Shown here in pieces: positions 46,496 to 56,639 of a stretch of DNA of 64,000 nucleotides. How positions within the stretch are numbered: the stretch's first letter is position 1; every line of letters starts with the position of its first letter. The translations under genes and the position numbers were made by a program. Under the pieces are notes generated by a model. That model saw only the letters and a program-made list of their open reading frames with translations, was not told where the DNA came from and searched no databases. Source of the stretch: Fen-1254 sp963778945 (GTDB lineage Bacteria > Bacteroidota > Ignavibacteria > UBA10030); NCBI GenBank assembly GCA_963778945.1, contig CAVZWL010000009.1, positions 1 to 64,000 of the forward strand, in the 5' to 3' direction.

Positions 46496-47951
46496 ATGTC
46501 ATGGAATGAAATCTACGAACCCGTCATCGGGCTGGAAGTTCATGCGCAGCTGCTGACACAGTCGAAGGCATTTTGTTCCTGTTCGACAAAATTCGGGAAC
46601 AACCCGAATACAAATGTGTGTCCCGTTTGTCTCGGTATGCCCGGCGTTTTACCGGTACTGAATAAACAGGTTGTCGATTATACGATCCGCATGGGTTTGG
46701 CGACGCATTGCACGATTGCTCCGAAGTCCGTATTTGCTCGGAAAAATTATTTCTACCCCGATCTGCCGAAAGGGTATCAAATATCGCAATACGAAGAGCC
46801 GCAGTGTCAAAACGGTTTCGTTGACGTCGAGCTGCCGGATGGAATCATCAAAAGGGTCGGCCTGACGCGAATTCATATCGAAGAAGACGCGGGGAAATCC
46901 ATACACGATCTCGATATCGATACATACGTGGATGTCAACCGATGCGGCGTACCGCTCATGGAAATTGTCAGCGAACCGGACATCCGTTCGCCCCAGGAAG
47001 CTGCATGCTATCTTATCAAGATACGGCAGATAGCGACCTACCTCGGCATTTGCGACGGCAACATGGAAGAAGGAAGCTTACGCTGCGATGCAAACGTTTC
47101 AGTAAGGAAAAAAGGCGATACGAAACTCGGGACAAAGGTCGAAGTGAAAAACATGAACTCCTTCCGGTTTGTCGAAAAAGCGATTGAGTATGAAATCAAC
47201 CGTCAGATCGATACTCTGGAACGGGGAGAAACGATCATTCAGCAGACGATGCTCTGGGATTCGGTCAAAGGAATCTGTCTTCCAATGCGCAGTAAAGAGG
47301 AGGCACACGATTACCGATATTTTCCGGATCCCGACCTTGTACCCGTGCTCGTTTCGGAGGAATGGATCGAAGAAGTTCGAACGTCGCTGCCGGAATTACC
47401 CGATATGCGCCGCCATCGGTATATGAGCGATTTTCAACTGCCCAAGTATGATGCGGATGTTTTAACTGCAGAATGCAGCCTGTCGGATTATTTCGAAGGC
47501 GTCGTGGGAGGATTGAAAACAAAAAAAATAGATTCTGTACAAGATGGCGAGCAATTGGACTATGGGAGATGTCCTGCGCGTTCAGCATGAACGGCAAGAA
47601 TCCCTGGACGATTTTCCGATTTCGCCTAAAAATCTTGCTGCGCTCATCGATGCAATTCTTGACGGGACGATCAGCGGAAAAATCGCAAAAGATGTATTTG
47701 AAGAAATGGTACCAACACATGAGCCTCCCGATGAAATTATTAAAAGACTGGGACTTGTTCAGGTCAGTGATCCGGCTCTCCTGGAGAAAGTCATCGATGA
47801 AATTCTGGAAAAACAAAGCGGTCAGGTCGAGGCCTATAAGAGCGGCAAGACACAGCTCTTCGGTTTCTTTGTCGGAGAGACCATGAAGGCGATGAAGGGA
47901 AAAGCTAACCCGAAAATTGTAAACGAACTTTTAAAAAAGAAGCTGGAATAG
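46496..47951 (+). CDS. gatB: Asp-tRNA(Asn)/Glu-tRNA(Gln) amidotransferase subunit B, one frameshift
   Basis: About 485 residues. With GatA and GatC it converts misacylated Glu-tRNA(Gln) or Asp-tRNA(Asn). YEPVIGLEVHAQL opens the catalytic domain, with metal-binding cysteines in KAFCSCSTKFG and NVCPVCLGMPG; MEIVSEPDIRSPQEA and the YRYFPDPDLVPV segment follow. The C-terminal tRNA-binding YqeY-like domain (SNWTMGDVLR to ELLKKKLE) is one frame over. The break is at or near the run of eight A at 47520-47530. Because GatB is normally essential, a sequence error is likely. Confidence 0.9.
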
Positions 47952-48006
47952 GCATTATAGGGATTCAACGATTACTTAAAACATAAATTGAAAGAGAGCA
48001 TCTGAC

Positions 48007-48765
48007 ATGAGAATAAAAATAATAGCTGGAAATTGGAAAATGAATAAGGATGCCGCTGGAACGGCGGATCTTATCGGGGGATTGAAAGCGAAGTGTCCTT
48101 CGATTCCTGATGGCGTCAAGGCGATCCTTTGTCCGCCGTTTACATCTCTGGCATTAGCCAAGAGTTTACTGGCGGGCACGCAGTTTGAACTTGGTGCACA
48201 AAATATGTATCCTGAGAATGAAGGGGCATTCACTGGTGAAATTTCTCCCCTTATGCTGAAGTCCGCCGGCTGTACGTACGTTATTCTCGGGCATTCGGAG
48301 CGCCGGCAGTATTTTGCCGAGTCCGACAGTTTCATCAATACAAAAGTGAAAAAAGCATTTGCAGAAGGATTGATTCCCATTCTCTGCGTCGGTGAGACGC
48401 TTGCAGAGAGGGAGAAGAATATTACGGATCAGGTCGTGACAACTCAGGTCAAAGGAGGGCTCGCCGGTATCCCTGTTTCCGATGCGGAACGGATCATCAT
48501 TGCTTATGAACCGGTTTGGGCGATCGGAACCGGCAAGGTTGCAACTCCCGCGCAGGCTCAGGAAGTGCATAAACGGATTAGATCGATTGCTGCGGAATTG
48601 TACGGCCGTGAAACTGCTGAAAAAATAATTATTCAATACGGCGGAAGCGTAAAGCCGGATAATGCTGAGGAATTACTGCATCAATCCGATATCGACGGGG
48701 CGCTCGTCGGGGGCGCATGTTTGAAAGCAGAGTCTTTTTCTGCTATTATTCTAGCAGCCCGCTGA
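48007..48765 (+). CDS. tpiA: Triosephosphate isomerase
   Basis: 252-residue glycolytic TIM barrel that interconverts dihydroxyacetone phosphate and glyceraldehyde 3-phosphate. Catalytic residues are visible: Lys in AGNWKMNKD, His in LGHSERRQYF and Glu in AYEPVWAIGTGKVATP; the phosphate-binding IQYGGSVKPDNAEELL and DGALVGGACLK are also intact. GAAAGAGAG lies before ATG 48007. It is 55 bases downstream of gatB on the same strand. Confidence 0.96.
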   Translation: MRIKIIAGNWKMNKDAAGTADLIGGLKAKCPSIPDGVKAILCPPFTSLALAKSLLAGTQFELGAQNMYPENEGAFTGEISPLMLKSAGCTYVILGHSERRQYFAESDSFINTKVKKAFAEGLIPILCVGETLAEREKNITDQVVTTQVKGGLAGIPVSDAERIIIAYEPVWAIGTGKVATPAQAQEVHKRIRSIAAELYGRETAEKIIIQYGGSVKPDNAEELLHQSDIDGALVGGACLKAESFSAIILAAR

Positions 48766-48817
48766 TGTATTGCATGAGAATGAAGCTGAAGAGGAGTTGA
48801 GAATTTTAATGGAATAA

Positions 48818-48852
48818 GAAGCGATACCGCTGACACGTATCGGTATCGCTTC
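48818..48852. terminator. Hairpin after tpiA, possible terminator
   Basis: Perfect 12-base arms gaagcgataccg / cggtatcgcttc around an 11-base loop, about 50 bases after tpiA and before the sensor kinase. There is no T-run on either strand, so a factor-dependent terminator or processing site is as likely. Confidence 0.45.
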
Positions 48853-48920
48853 TCAGAAAAACCGGTGTAAAAGGAAATCAGGTTGCATAAAAAAGGGACA
48901 ACCCCTAAAAAGAGGCCGTT

Positions 48921-51770
48921 ATGTTAAAATCCCGCTTGTACTGGAAAGTCTTTGCAAATTTTGCATTGCTGCTTGCAATTTTAACGGCAATGACTCTGCT
49001 GACATTGACGATTATCAATCAGATTCAGGAACGGTTCGATGTCTCTACTTCCGATCTGAGGATGCTTGCTGTAGTCGAGCAGATGCGTTCCACTCTCGAT
49101 GATGTGCCTCCTCTTGCCTTGAAATGCGCATATACAAAATCTCCGGAAGCGCGGTCTGCCTATTCCCAAAAAGTTCGCGATTTTGCGCTTGTCCTCGGAG
49201 ACCTTCAGGATAAAATAAAAGATACCGTAACGCTTCGGACAATGCGCGATGTCCATGATTTATTTTTTTCCTGGATAGAGAATGTCGGTACCAGAATGGT
49301 CGCGTTGAGCGAAAAAACTCTTAAACCGGAAGATTTTCAAAAAGAGATGCAGGATATTTACGACAGCGATCAGAAAGCGCAATACCTGGAGAATGCCCGG
49401 CGCACTATTCAGGCCTTCTACCGTGCCAAGCTTCGAGCGCAGCCGTACAATATCGAACGTGCGCAAAAGTTAAGCCGTGATTTGACTTTCTTTATCACGC
49501 TGGTCAATGTCTTGTTTGCCGTTTTTGCGATTGCACTCGGTTTGTTCCTTACAAGTTCGATAACGAAACCCGTCCGGCTTGTGCGCAAGGGCGCTGAAGA
49601 TATCATGGCGGGCAAATACAGTCAAATAGATCTGCAGCGTTCAGATGAACTCGGGGAGCTTGCTAAAGTATTCAACCAGATGTCCAAAATGCTTGGGGAA
49701 AACTATACCCGTCTGGGAGCATATTCGGAATTGGTAACCACGCTGAACAATTTGAAAGGATTGGAAGAAGTCCCGATGAAAAGCCTGCAGCTGCTCTGCA
49801 CGCATACGCATTCTTCGATCGGAGCACTGTATCTGGTGAACAAAAAGAAGGACTCTCTCGACCTTATTGCAACGTATGGATTGGCCAATAGGAACCTAAA
49901 AAAATTGAAATTCGGGGAAGGGCTGCCGGGTCAATGCGCAATCGATAAAAAGGCGATCGAAATTCATGACATACCGCCGTCTTCACCTTATACCATCGAT
50001 ACCGGGATTGTCGGTGTAGTTCCGAAAGCCATTATCGCACAGCCGATTCTCTTTCAGGATCAGCTCTTGGGGGTTCTTGTCCTTGGATCCATGCATGAGT
50101 TTGAAGACTTTGAGCTGGAGATATTGAACAATTCTATTCCGCAGCTGGCTGTGGCAATCACCAATACATTGAACGATGATTCTGCACGCAAATTGTCCCT
50201 GGAAATAGCGCAGCGGAACGAAGAGCTCAATGCAAAGAATTCGGAATTGCAGGATGCATATCGAGTCAAGTCCGATTTTCTTGCAAGCATGTCGCATGAA
50301 TTGCGAACGCCGATGAATTCCATCATAGGGTTTAGTTCCGTTCTTCTTGCGGAAAATGCAGAGCCGTTGACAGCAGATCAGCGCATGGCGATTGAAAAAG
50401 TGCTGAAAAACGGAAAACATCTGCTGCAGTTGATCAACGATATCCTGGATCTTTCCAAGATCGAAGCCGGACGCATGACGATCAATGTGGAGACGGAAGA
50501 TATTCAAACTGTCGTATCCAATAGTTTGATGACAGTTGAGCCGATGCTGAAGGCGAAAAATTTGAGTCATTCCGTAGAATCGACAACCGCTGCTGCGACG
50601 CTGACAACCGATACCGTGAAAGTCGGACAGATACTAACGAACTTGTTAAGCAACGCCGTAAAATTCACTGAAACCGGCGGCATTACCGTCCGCGTTTTTG
50701 ATAAAGATGATTTTCTTGCTTTTGCCGTTCGAGATTCCGGTATCGGAATCGAAAAGAAAAACCTGGAATTGATCTTTAAAGAATTTCAGCAGGTTGACAG
50801 CAGCAACACAAGAAAGTATAAGGGCACGGGACTCGGATTAGCTATCGCCCGGCGCCTTGCAAGGATGCTGGGAGGCGATTTGAATGTTGAGAGTATTGTC
50901 GGGCAGGGCACGACCTTTACGCTGACCGTGCCTCAGGTTTACACCGAGCAAAAAGAAAGCCGGGAAACTGGAGGCGACGAAACTGCCAAGATGCCGCAGC
51001 AGGAGACGCATGCTCCGGCCAGGATGGAACTGCAAGCGGGAAAGGGCGTTCACGTACTTTGTATCGATGACGATCCTGATGTTTTGGAAATTCTAAAAAA
51101 ATATCTCGTTCCTGAAGGATATGCAGTCGATATCGCCTTGAGCGGTGAGGAAGGCATCCAGCTTGCCATCAAACAGAAACCGGCCCTTATTACGCTGGAT
51201 ATTATGATGCCGCAGAAAGACGGCTGGCAGGTGCTTCGTGAACTTAAACAGCATGATGAAACAAAGGATATTCCGGTCATTATCCATTCGATTGTCGACA
51301 ACAAGCCGCAGGCGCTTTCGCTGGGGGCGGTCGATTTTATCACAAAACCGACGGAAGCGAAACAGCTTCTCGAAGTAGTCCGGCGTTACTGCTCCTCATC
51401 CGGGAAATCGATATTGATTGTTGACGATAATGAGGATTTTGCTCTTTCCATCAAACAAATGCTTGGGAGGGATTACCATGATATTCGAATTGCGGAGAAC
51501 GGCAAAGAAGCTCTTGAAATCTTAAAGACATTCGCGCCGTCGTTGATCTTTCTCGATCTGATTATGCCTGAGATGAACGGATTCGAAGTCGTTCGCCGGC
51601 TGCAGCAAGACAAAAATTTGCAATCCATTCCGGTCGTTATTCTTTCCGGAGCGGATGTAAACAAAGAAGAAATGAATATTCTCAATACACATATTGTCGA
51701 CTTTATTCGCAAAGGCGATCTGCCGGCAATTGATCTTTCCACGATGGTCAAACGATTCATGAATGCATAG
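48921..51770 (+). CDS. Hybrid sensor histidine kinase with GAF and two receiver domains
   Basis: 949 residues. In order: TM helix (about 9-31), periplasmic four-helix sensor, TM helix (about 190-212), HAMP (about 213-265), GAF (about 285-420), HisKA with SMSHELRTPMNSIIGF (His459), HATPase with ILTNLLSNAVKFTE, GIGIEKKN and GTGLGLAIARRL, then receiver 1 (LCIDDDPDVL, Asp760 in TLDIMMP) and receiver 2 (LIVDDNEDFA, Asp879 in FLDLIMPEMNG). No HPt domain is seen. The signal is unknown. It overlaps or abuts the next kinase gene, so the two should act together. Confidence 0.92.
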   Translation: MLKSRLYWKVFANFALLLAILTAMTLLTLTIINQIQERFDVSTSDLRMLAVVEQMRSTLDDVPPLALKCAYTKSPEARSAYSQKVRDFALVLGDLQDKIKDTVTLRTMRDVHDLFFSWIENVGTRMVALSEKTLKPEDFQKEMQDIYDSDQKAQYLENARRTIQAFYRAKLRAQPYNIERAQKLSRDLTFFITLVNVLFAVFAIALGLFLTSSITKPVRLVRKGAEDIMAGKYSQIDLQRSDELGELAKVFNQMSKMLGENYTRLGAYSELVTTLNNLKGLEEVPMKSLQLLCTHTHSSIGALYLVNKKKDSLDLIATYGLANRNLKKLKFGEGLPGQCAIDKKAIEIHDIPPSSPYTIDTGIVGVVPKAIIAQPILFQDQLLGVLVLGSMHEFEDFELEILNNSIPQLAVAITNTLNDDSARKLSLEIAQRNEELNAKNSELQDAYRVKSDFLASMSHELRTPMNSIIGFSSVLLAENAEPLTADQRMAIEKVLKNGKHLLQLINDILDLSKIEAGRMTINVETEDIQTVVSNSLMTVEPMLKAKNLSHSVESTTAAATLTTDTVKVGQILTNLLSNAVKFTETGGITVRVFDKDDFLAFAVRDSGIGIEKKNLELIFKEFQQVDSSNTRKYKGTGLGLAIARRLARMLGGDLNVESIVGQGTTFTLTVPQVYTEQKESRETGGDETAKMPQQETHAPARMELQAGKGVHVLCIDDDPDVLEILKKYLVPEGYAVDIALSGEEGIQLAIKQKPALITLDIMMPQKDGWQVLRELKQHDETKDIPVIIHSIVDNKPQALSLGAVDFITKPTEAKQLLEVVRRYCSSSGKSILIVDDNEDFALSIKQMLGRDYHDIRIAENGKEALEILKTFAPSLIFLDLIMPEMNGFEVVRRLQQDKNLQSIPVVILSGADVNKEEMNILNTHIVDFIRKGDLPAIDLSTMVKRFMNA

Positions 51771-51777
51771 GGGACTT

Positions 51778-52923
51778 ATGGGAGAAGAAAATGAAAATCT
51801 GAATCCGACCATTCTTGTGGTCGATGATACTCAAGACAATCTCGATTTGCTTGAGTTCGCCTTGCGGCGGAAACCGGTAAAAATGCTAAGAGCATCAAGC
51901 GGCTTTGAATGTCTCGATGTAGCCCGCGATCAGAATCCGGATGTGATCCTTCTCGATATTCAAATGCCTGGAATGGATGGCTTTGAGACGTTGAAAAGGC
52001 TGCGCGAAGGGGAATTAACTGCCAAGATTCCCGTCATCTTGCTGACTGCTCAAAAGAAAGACCCTGTCAGCATTGAAAAAGGGCTCCAATTAGGAGCGGA
52101 TTTGTATCTTACCAAACCCATAGATACTGAAGAATTGCTGGTGCGCACTCGCATGCTGGTTCGTATCCGGCGGGCAGAGACCGAATTAGAGCGCATCAAA
52201 GCTGATTTTATGGCCATGCTTGTGCATGACATGCGAAATCCGATTTTAATTATCAAGTCTTTCTTAGAGCTTTTGCTGGAAGACGAAAATATGAAATTTC
52301 TTTCCGAAGATTTAAAGATGATCGCGGGATCTGCGCTGAATTCTTCCAGTACGATGCTGAACCTTATTAACGACATACTCGATCTTTCGAAGTACGAATC
52401 GGGGAATGTACCGCTGCAGAAACTGCCTCAGCAGATCGTCAATGTCGTGGACGATGTACTTCAGCAAATGGTCATTCAGTGCCGGCAGAAAAACATTACT
52501 GTAAAAAAACATATAATGAAAGATTTGCCGCAAGTTTTGATCGACGGTGCGAAGATGGGACAGGCGCTGATGAATATCGTCGGCAATGCGTTGAAGTTTA
52601 CTCCGCCGGGAGGCACTATTGCAGTTTCTGCCGAGTATACGAATGAAGCCGTTTCGGAGGAAGGAATCGGCGGGCAAATGGTTCAGATCATCGTTTCGGA
52701 TTCTGGTATCGGAATTCCACAGGCGGAAATACCCCATGTTTTTGACCGTTATAAACAGCTCTCGACAGCAGGATTGATAAGACAAAAGGGAACAGGGCTT
52801 GGTCTGGCGATTTGCAAGCTTATTATCGATGCGCATGGTGGAAAAATTAAAATCACGAGCGAAGTGGGAAAAGGAACTACAGTAAGAATTTTTGTTCCTC
52901 TCGCAAGCGCATCGGGGCATTGA
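51778..52923 (+). CDS. Receiver-histidine kinase protein (REC-HisKA-HATPase)
   Basis: About 381 residues, soluble. An N-terminal receiver (TILVVDDTQDNLDLLEFALR, Asp60 in LLDIQMPGMDG) is followed by a HisKA helix pair with the phosphoacceptor in MAMLVHDMRNPILIIKSF (His150) and an HATPase domain with MNIVGNALKFTPPGG, VSDSGIGIPQAE and GTGLGLAICKLI. The receiver-first order suits a kinase controlled by phosphotransfer from the preceding hybrid kinase. ATG 51778 follows the previous stop by 7 bases; an overlapping ATG at 51763 is possible. Confidence 0.9.
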   Translation: MGEENENLNPTILVVDDTQDNLDLLEFALRRKPVKMLRASSGFECLDVARDQNPDVILLDIQMPGMDGFETLKRLREGELTAKIPVILLTAQKKDPVSIEKGLQLGADLYLTKPIDTEELLVRTRMLVRIRRAETELERIKADFMAMLVHDMRNPILIIKSFLELLLEDENMKFLSEDLKMIAGSALNSSSTMLNLINDILDLSKYESGNVPLQKLPQQIVNVVDDVLQQMVIQCRQKNITVKKHIMKDLPQVLIDGAKMGQALMNIVGNALKFTPPGGTIAVSAEYTNEAVSEEGIGGQMVQIIVSDSGIGIPQAEIPHVFDRYKQLSTAGLIRQKGTGLGLAICKLIIDAHGGKIKITSEVGKGTTVRIFVPLASASGH

Positions 52924-53245
52924 CAGTGGCATCCCGCGCAGGCCATTTATACGAAAATGCATTCGGCATAAAGTCTGCGATGAAGTCCGCAGGCACGCTT
53001 GCACAGTGCCGGGAAAAGAAAATATAAGAGACAGCTTGGCATCTGATTTTCTCGTGGTCATCCCGAAGGTGTCTGGTGACGTATCCGGAAAAATCCCCCC
53101 CTGGGATAAGCCGAGCGCGGCTGCAGAGGCACAGAATTAATACTGTTGGAAAATACGATTTTTCAAAAGATATTATCGCTGCGTGAAAAGAGCCATTCCT
53201 TTGCTTGACAATTTTTATAGTTTTCGGTATTTTAAGACCACAGTA
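52924..53245. other. Intergenic region after the kinase operon
   Basis: 322 bases with no convincing gene. It ends with a sigma70-like promoter at 53205-53233 for the exported protein gene. The first 180 bases hold several short GC-rich direct words (such as cgcaggc) but no clear hairpin terminator. Confidence 0.45.
53205..53233 (+). promoter_or_regulatory. Candidate promoter of the exported protein gene
   Basis: TTGACA at 53205-53210, 17-base spacer, TATTTT at 53228-53233. The predicted start near 53240 would leave only about six bases before ATG 53246, i.e. a nearly leaderless message. Confidence 0.4.
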
Positions 53246-53743
53246 ATGGCTATACGGAAAAAAACACAAATCTTTATCTTTCTTTTTGCGGCAGCAATAA
53301 CTATTTCTTCAGCGCAGCGTAAATCCGATCTCGATCAGAATCAGTCAGCTTCCTCTTCGTTTCTTGCACCGAGCACAGGCGGCCTCATGTTCGGATGGTT
53401 CGATCCAAACCGGCTTTTAATGAATCAAAGTATCTCATTCAGTTATGCAACGAACGGCGCCAGGGGCTATTCGCTTGCGGCCTATACGAATAGTCTCCTG
53501 TACCAGATCAGCGATCCATTATCATTTCGATGCGATATCAGTCTTCTTGGTTCGCCGTTCAATTCTTTGGGAGATGCTTTCGCGAAGAACATTTCCGGTC
53601 TTTATTTAACGAGGGCGGAAATAAATTACCGGCCTTCCGATAATGTCCTCCTTCAACTTCAGTACCGGCAAGTGCCGGCCTTTCTTGGAGATGGTTACGG
53701 CGATTTTTTCCCGGGCGATTTGAGGGAGCGGAACACAGAATGA
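53246..53743 (+). CDS. Exported protein of unknown function, possibly outer-membrane
   Basis: 165 residues, start at ATG 53246 chosen to open a signal peptide (IFIFLFAAAITISSAQ). The mature part is rich in aromatic and alternating residues (ISFSYATNGARGYSLAAYTN, LYLTRAEINYRPSDNVLLQL), suggesting a small beta-barrel or beta-rich surface protein. Similar short proteins with PSTGGLMFGWFDPNRLLMNQ near the N-terminus occur in this group of bacteria, but no function is known. It precedes the LytR_C gene by 58 bases on the same strand. Confidence 0.6.
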   Translation: MAIRKKTQIFIFLFAAAITISSAQRKSDLDQNQSASSSFLAPSTGGLMFGWFDPNRLLMNQSISFSYATNGARGYSLAAYTNSLLYQISDPLSFRCDISLLGSPFNSLGDAFAKNISGLYLTRAEINYRPSDNVLLQLQYRQVPAFLGDGYGDFFPGDLRERNTE

Positions 53744-53801
53744 GGATGCGAAATTATTTGGGCTGGTATTCGCCGGGCATGCCCGCTGATTGTCTGAACT
53801 G

Positions 53802-54302
53802 ATGGAAGACCGACCGAATTATTATTCCGTTCAATCTGTACCGGCCGATAAACAGAAAAAGAATCGTTCATTTCTGCGCGGGAAAATATTCTTAACCATT
53901 CTCTTGACAATCGTTGCTGCCCTTTTATATTTCGCCGCAATCAAAATGCCTGCTGCTCTCCAGAAGAAAGACGCTGACCAGAGGATTATCGATGCCAAAA
54001 GCGCTGTCGAGGTAGAAGTGGTCGACGCGAGCGGGAATCAGAAACAGGCGGAGTTACTTATCGACCAGCTGAGAAAAAACGGATTTGATGTCGTAGAGTA
54101 TCATCGCGTCACGGGGCGCCAGGTCGATTATTCTTATGTCGTCGATCATACCGTCAATCGGGATGCTTCACAGAAAATTGCAGAATGTATCGGTATTCAA
54201 AAGACGAAGATTTATGCAAAGCAGGCTGCCGAGCTCATGGTCGATGTTTCCATTGTGCTGGGCAATGATATCAATAAACTGAAACCTTATCAAACCCATT
54301 AA
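53802..54302 (+). CDS. LytR_C (LytR/CpsA C-terminal) domain protein
   Basis: About 166 residues. A short cytoplasmic N-terminus, one transmembrane helix (FLTILLTIVAALLYFAAI at about 30-50) and a periplasmic LytR_C domain (VEVVDASGNQKQAELLIDQL to LGNDINKLKPY). In Bacteroidota such proteins lie next to rsfS and lack the LCP enzymatic domain. They may bind cell-wall or glycan precursors (inference). TTG 53790 is an alternative start. AAGGAG for the next gene follows the stop directly. Confidence 0.7.
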   Translation: MEDRPNYYSVQSVPADKQKKNRSFLRGKIFLTILLTIVAALLYFAAIKMPAALQKKDADQRIIDAKSAVEVEVVDASGNQKQAELLIDQLRKNGFDVVEYHRVTGRQVDYSYVVDHTVNRDASQKIAECIGIQKTKIYAKQAAELMVDVSIVLGNDINKLKPYQTH

Positions 54303-54314
54303 AAGGAGAATGCT

Positions 54315-54759
54315 TTGACGTCAAAAACCCTGGCGAAAAACATTGCCCGCCTTATGCTGTCAAAAAAAGGGAGCGATGTTGTTCTTTTGGATCTTAAGAA
54401 GCTGTCCAGTGCCACGGATTATTTTGTCATTTGTGCTGCAGATTCGGATACCGCAGGTGCGGGCTATTGCTGATGCGGTTCGCGGCGGGATGGAAGAAAA
54501 AGGGATACATCTCTACCATGATGAAGGTTATCATGCACTCATGTGGGTGATTTTGGATTATGTCGATGTTGTTGCGCATGTATTCCATAAAGAATCGAGA
54601 TCGTTTTATAATCTTGAGCGGCTTTGGAGCGATGCAAAGAGGACAGATATTCAGGATGAACCTGCATTGCCGCCGGCTTTGACACGCAAGTATACGGCGG
54701 GAAGGAAAAAACCGGCAGCGTCCTCGGCACGAAAAAAGAAAACGGGAAAAGCGAAATAG
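54315..54759 (+). CDS. rsfS: Ribosomal silencing factor RsfS, one frameshift
   Basis: About 147 residues. It binds ribosomal protein L14 and blocks subunit joining during starvation. The start TTG 54315, preceded by AAGGAG, opens MTSKTLAKNIARLMLSKKGS, followed by the family core VVLLDLKKLSSATDYFVICA. An extra base near 54440 (ACC-G-CAG) splits the core; the second frame continues QVRAIADAVRGGMEEKGIHL, then DYVDVVAHVFHKESRSFYNL. It carries a long basic C-terminal tail (RKKPAASSARKKKTGKAK). It is 3 bases before argS. Confidence 0.85.
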
Positions 54760-54762
54760 ACC

Positions 54763-56403
54763 ATGAAGCGATATCTCTCAGAAATAATAGGCAAGGCATT
54801 GAAAGCGCTGCCGTATGAACACTCTCTCCCTTTGGTTTTCGAGAAACCGAAGAATGAACAGCATGGCGATCTTACGACGAACATAGCAATGCTTCTGGCA
54901 AAACAAATTAAAAAAAATCCGCGCCTCGTTGCGCAGGAGATTATTGAAAAAGCGCATATCGATCCCCGCTCAGTCGTTGCGGTCGAGATTGCCGGTCCCG
55001 GTTTTATTAATTTCAAATTCGCAAATACATTCTTTACAGATCAGTTAGTCGAAATTCTGAGAAATCCCGGTTCTTACGGAAAAAGTTCACTGGGCGGCGG
55101 GAAAAAAACTCAGGTAGAATTTGTCAGCGCCAATCCGACAGGCCCGCTCAGTGTCGGTCACGGCAGGCAAGCGGCGATCGGCGATACCATTGCCAATCTG
55201 CTTCAATGGACAGGTTACGATGTCACGCGCGAATACTACTATAATGACGCCGGCCGGCAAATGCGAGTCCTTGCAGAGTCGACGTATGCACGATACCGGC
55301 AATTGTTCGAACCGGATGAGCCCTTTCCGGAGGACGGATATCAGGGAGATTACATTTGCGAGATAGCGCGAGGTGTTCGGGAAAAAGAAACGGACCGGCT
55401 TCTTTCACTTCCAAAGGAAGAGGCGTTGACGTGCTGCAGGGAATATGCAGAGGGACAGCTTTTTTCATCGATTAAAAAGGTTCTGGCGCGCATGGGCATT
55501 GTCCACGACGTTTTCTATAATGAAAACTCTTTGTATACAACGGGGAAGATAGACGAGGTGATTCAAGAATTCCGGAAGCTGGATCTTGTCTATGAAAAAG
55601 ACGGCGCGCTCTGGCTGAAAGCGACAGCCCTGGGTTTGGAACAGGATCGTGTCATTGTCAAATCGAGCGGAGAGCCGACATATCGCCTGCCGGATATAGC
55701 ATATCACCGTGAAAAATTTCGCAGAGGATTCGATCTGATCGTCGATGTTTTCGGCGCCGACCATATCGCGACGATACCGGATGTTCTTGCCGGCATCAAA
55801 GCGCTCGGGTACGATCCAGAAAAAGTCAAAGTCGTTATTCATCAATTTGTAACGCTGCTTCGGGATGGGGAGCAGGTAAAGATGTCGAAGCGGCTTGCGA
55901 ATTTTGTTACACTTGACGAATTAATCGACGAGGTCGGTTCCGATGCGGTTCGGTTTTTCTTTCTCATGCGTTCGATTTCAAGCCATCTGGAGTTCGATCT
56001 GAATCTTGCCAAAGAACAATCGGAAAAAAATCCGGTGTATTATCTGCAGTATGCGCATGCTCGTATTGCGAGCATTCTGCGCTTTGCCGAGAGCCAGGGT
56101 TCATTTTCTCCGGAGAATGCCGATTTCCAGTTGTTGAAAGAGGAATCGGAAATTGCACTGGTAAAGCTTCTTCTCGATTTTCCCGAGACGGTTGCTTCAG
56201 CGGCGCAGAGCTGCGAACCGCACCGTTTGACGACATATTTACGTGAAGTTGCCGAAGGATTTCATCGGTTTTATCACGATCACCGTGTTGTGCTTCCCGA
56301 TGCCGAACTTTCCAAAGCCCGTTTGGGTTTGTGTCTTGCATCAAAAACTGTTATTGCCAATGGCTGCAGGATACTCGGAATCTCAGCGCCGGAAAAAATG
56401 TAA
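54763..56403 (+). CDS. argS: Arginyl-tRNA synthetase
   Basis: 546-residue class I enzyme that charges tRNA-Arg. In order: N-terminal Arg_tRNA_synt_N domain, the catalytic Rossmann domain with FVSANPTGPLSVGHGRQAAI (HIGH-like HGRQ) and the KMSKS loop in VKMSKRLANFVTL, and the DALR anticodon-binding C-terminal domain (YLREVAEGFHRFYHDHRV). No frame errors. ATG 54763 is 3 bases after the rsfS stop, so the two are one transcript. It ends at TAA 56401-56403. Confidence 0.95.
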   Translation: MKRYLSEIIGKALKALPYEHSLPLVFEKPKNEQHGDLTTNIAMLLAKQIKKNPRLVAQEIIEKAHIDPRSVVAVEIAGPGFINFKFANTFFTDQLVEILRNPGSYGKSSLGGGKKTQVEFVSANPTGPLSVGHGRQAAIGDTIANLLQWTGYDVTREYYYNDAGRQMRVLAESTYARYRQLFEPDEPFPEDGYQGDYICEIARGVREKETDRLLSLPKEEALTCCREYAEGQLFSSIKKVLARMGIVHDVFYNENSLYTTGKIDEVIQEFRKLDLVYEKDGALWLKATALGLEQDRVIVKSSGEPTYRLPDIAYHREKFRRGFDLIVDVFGADHIATIPDVLAGIKALGYDPEKVKVVIHQFVTLLRDGEQVKMSKRLANFVTLDELIDEVGSDAVRFFFLMRSISSHLEFDLNLAKEQSEKNPVYYLQYAHARIASILRFAESQGSFSPENADFQLLKEESEIALVKLLLDFPETVASAAQSCEPHRLTTYLREVAEGFHRFYHDHRVVLPDAELSKARLGLCLASKTVIANGCRILGISAPEKM

Positions 56404-56639
56404 AAAAAATGCGACCAGTGTTGACAATGATGCGATTTATTTTTTAGTTTTCTAATAATCTCAATAACTTATTGAAGGCGAACACGTCACCACAATTGTT
56501 ACCTCTTGATACCTGCGCATAAAAGTCCGGAAGATTCGCTCTCATTCTCATTCCGGCATTCGGTTTTTTCTTTTCGAGTATCAGCATTAAAATTTTTTGA
56601 TATACGGCATTTTCTTTCTTAAATTAAAGGCTTGTCATT

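Noticed and set aside
46496..47951. gatB as a pseudogene
   Set aside because: It is normally essential and both halves are well conserved; a single length change in a run of eight A explains the break.
48818..48852. Classical rho-independent terminator after tpiA
   Set aside because: The stem is perfect but no T-run follows on either strand; kept only as a hairpin with low confidence.
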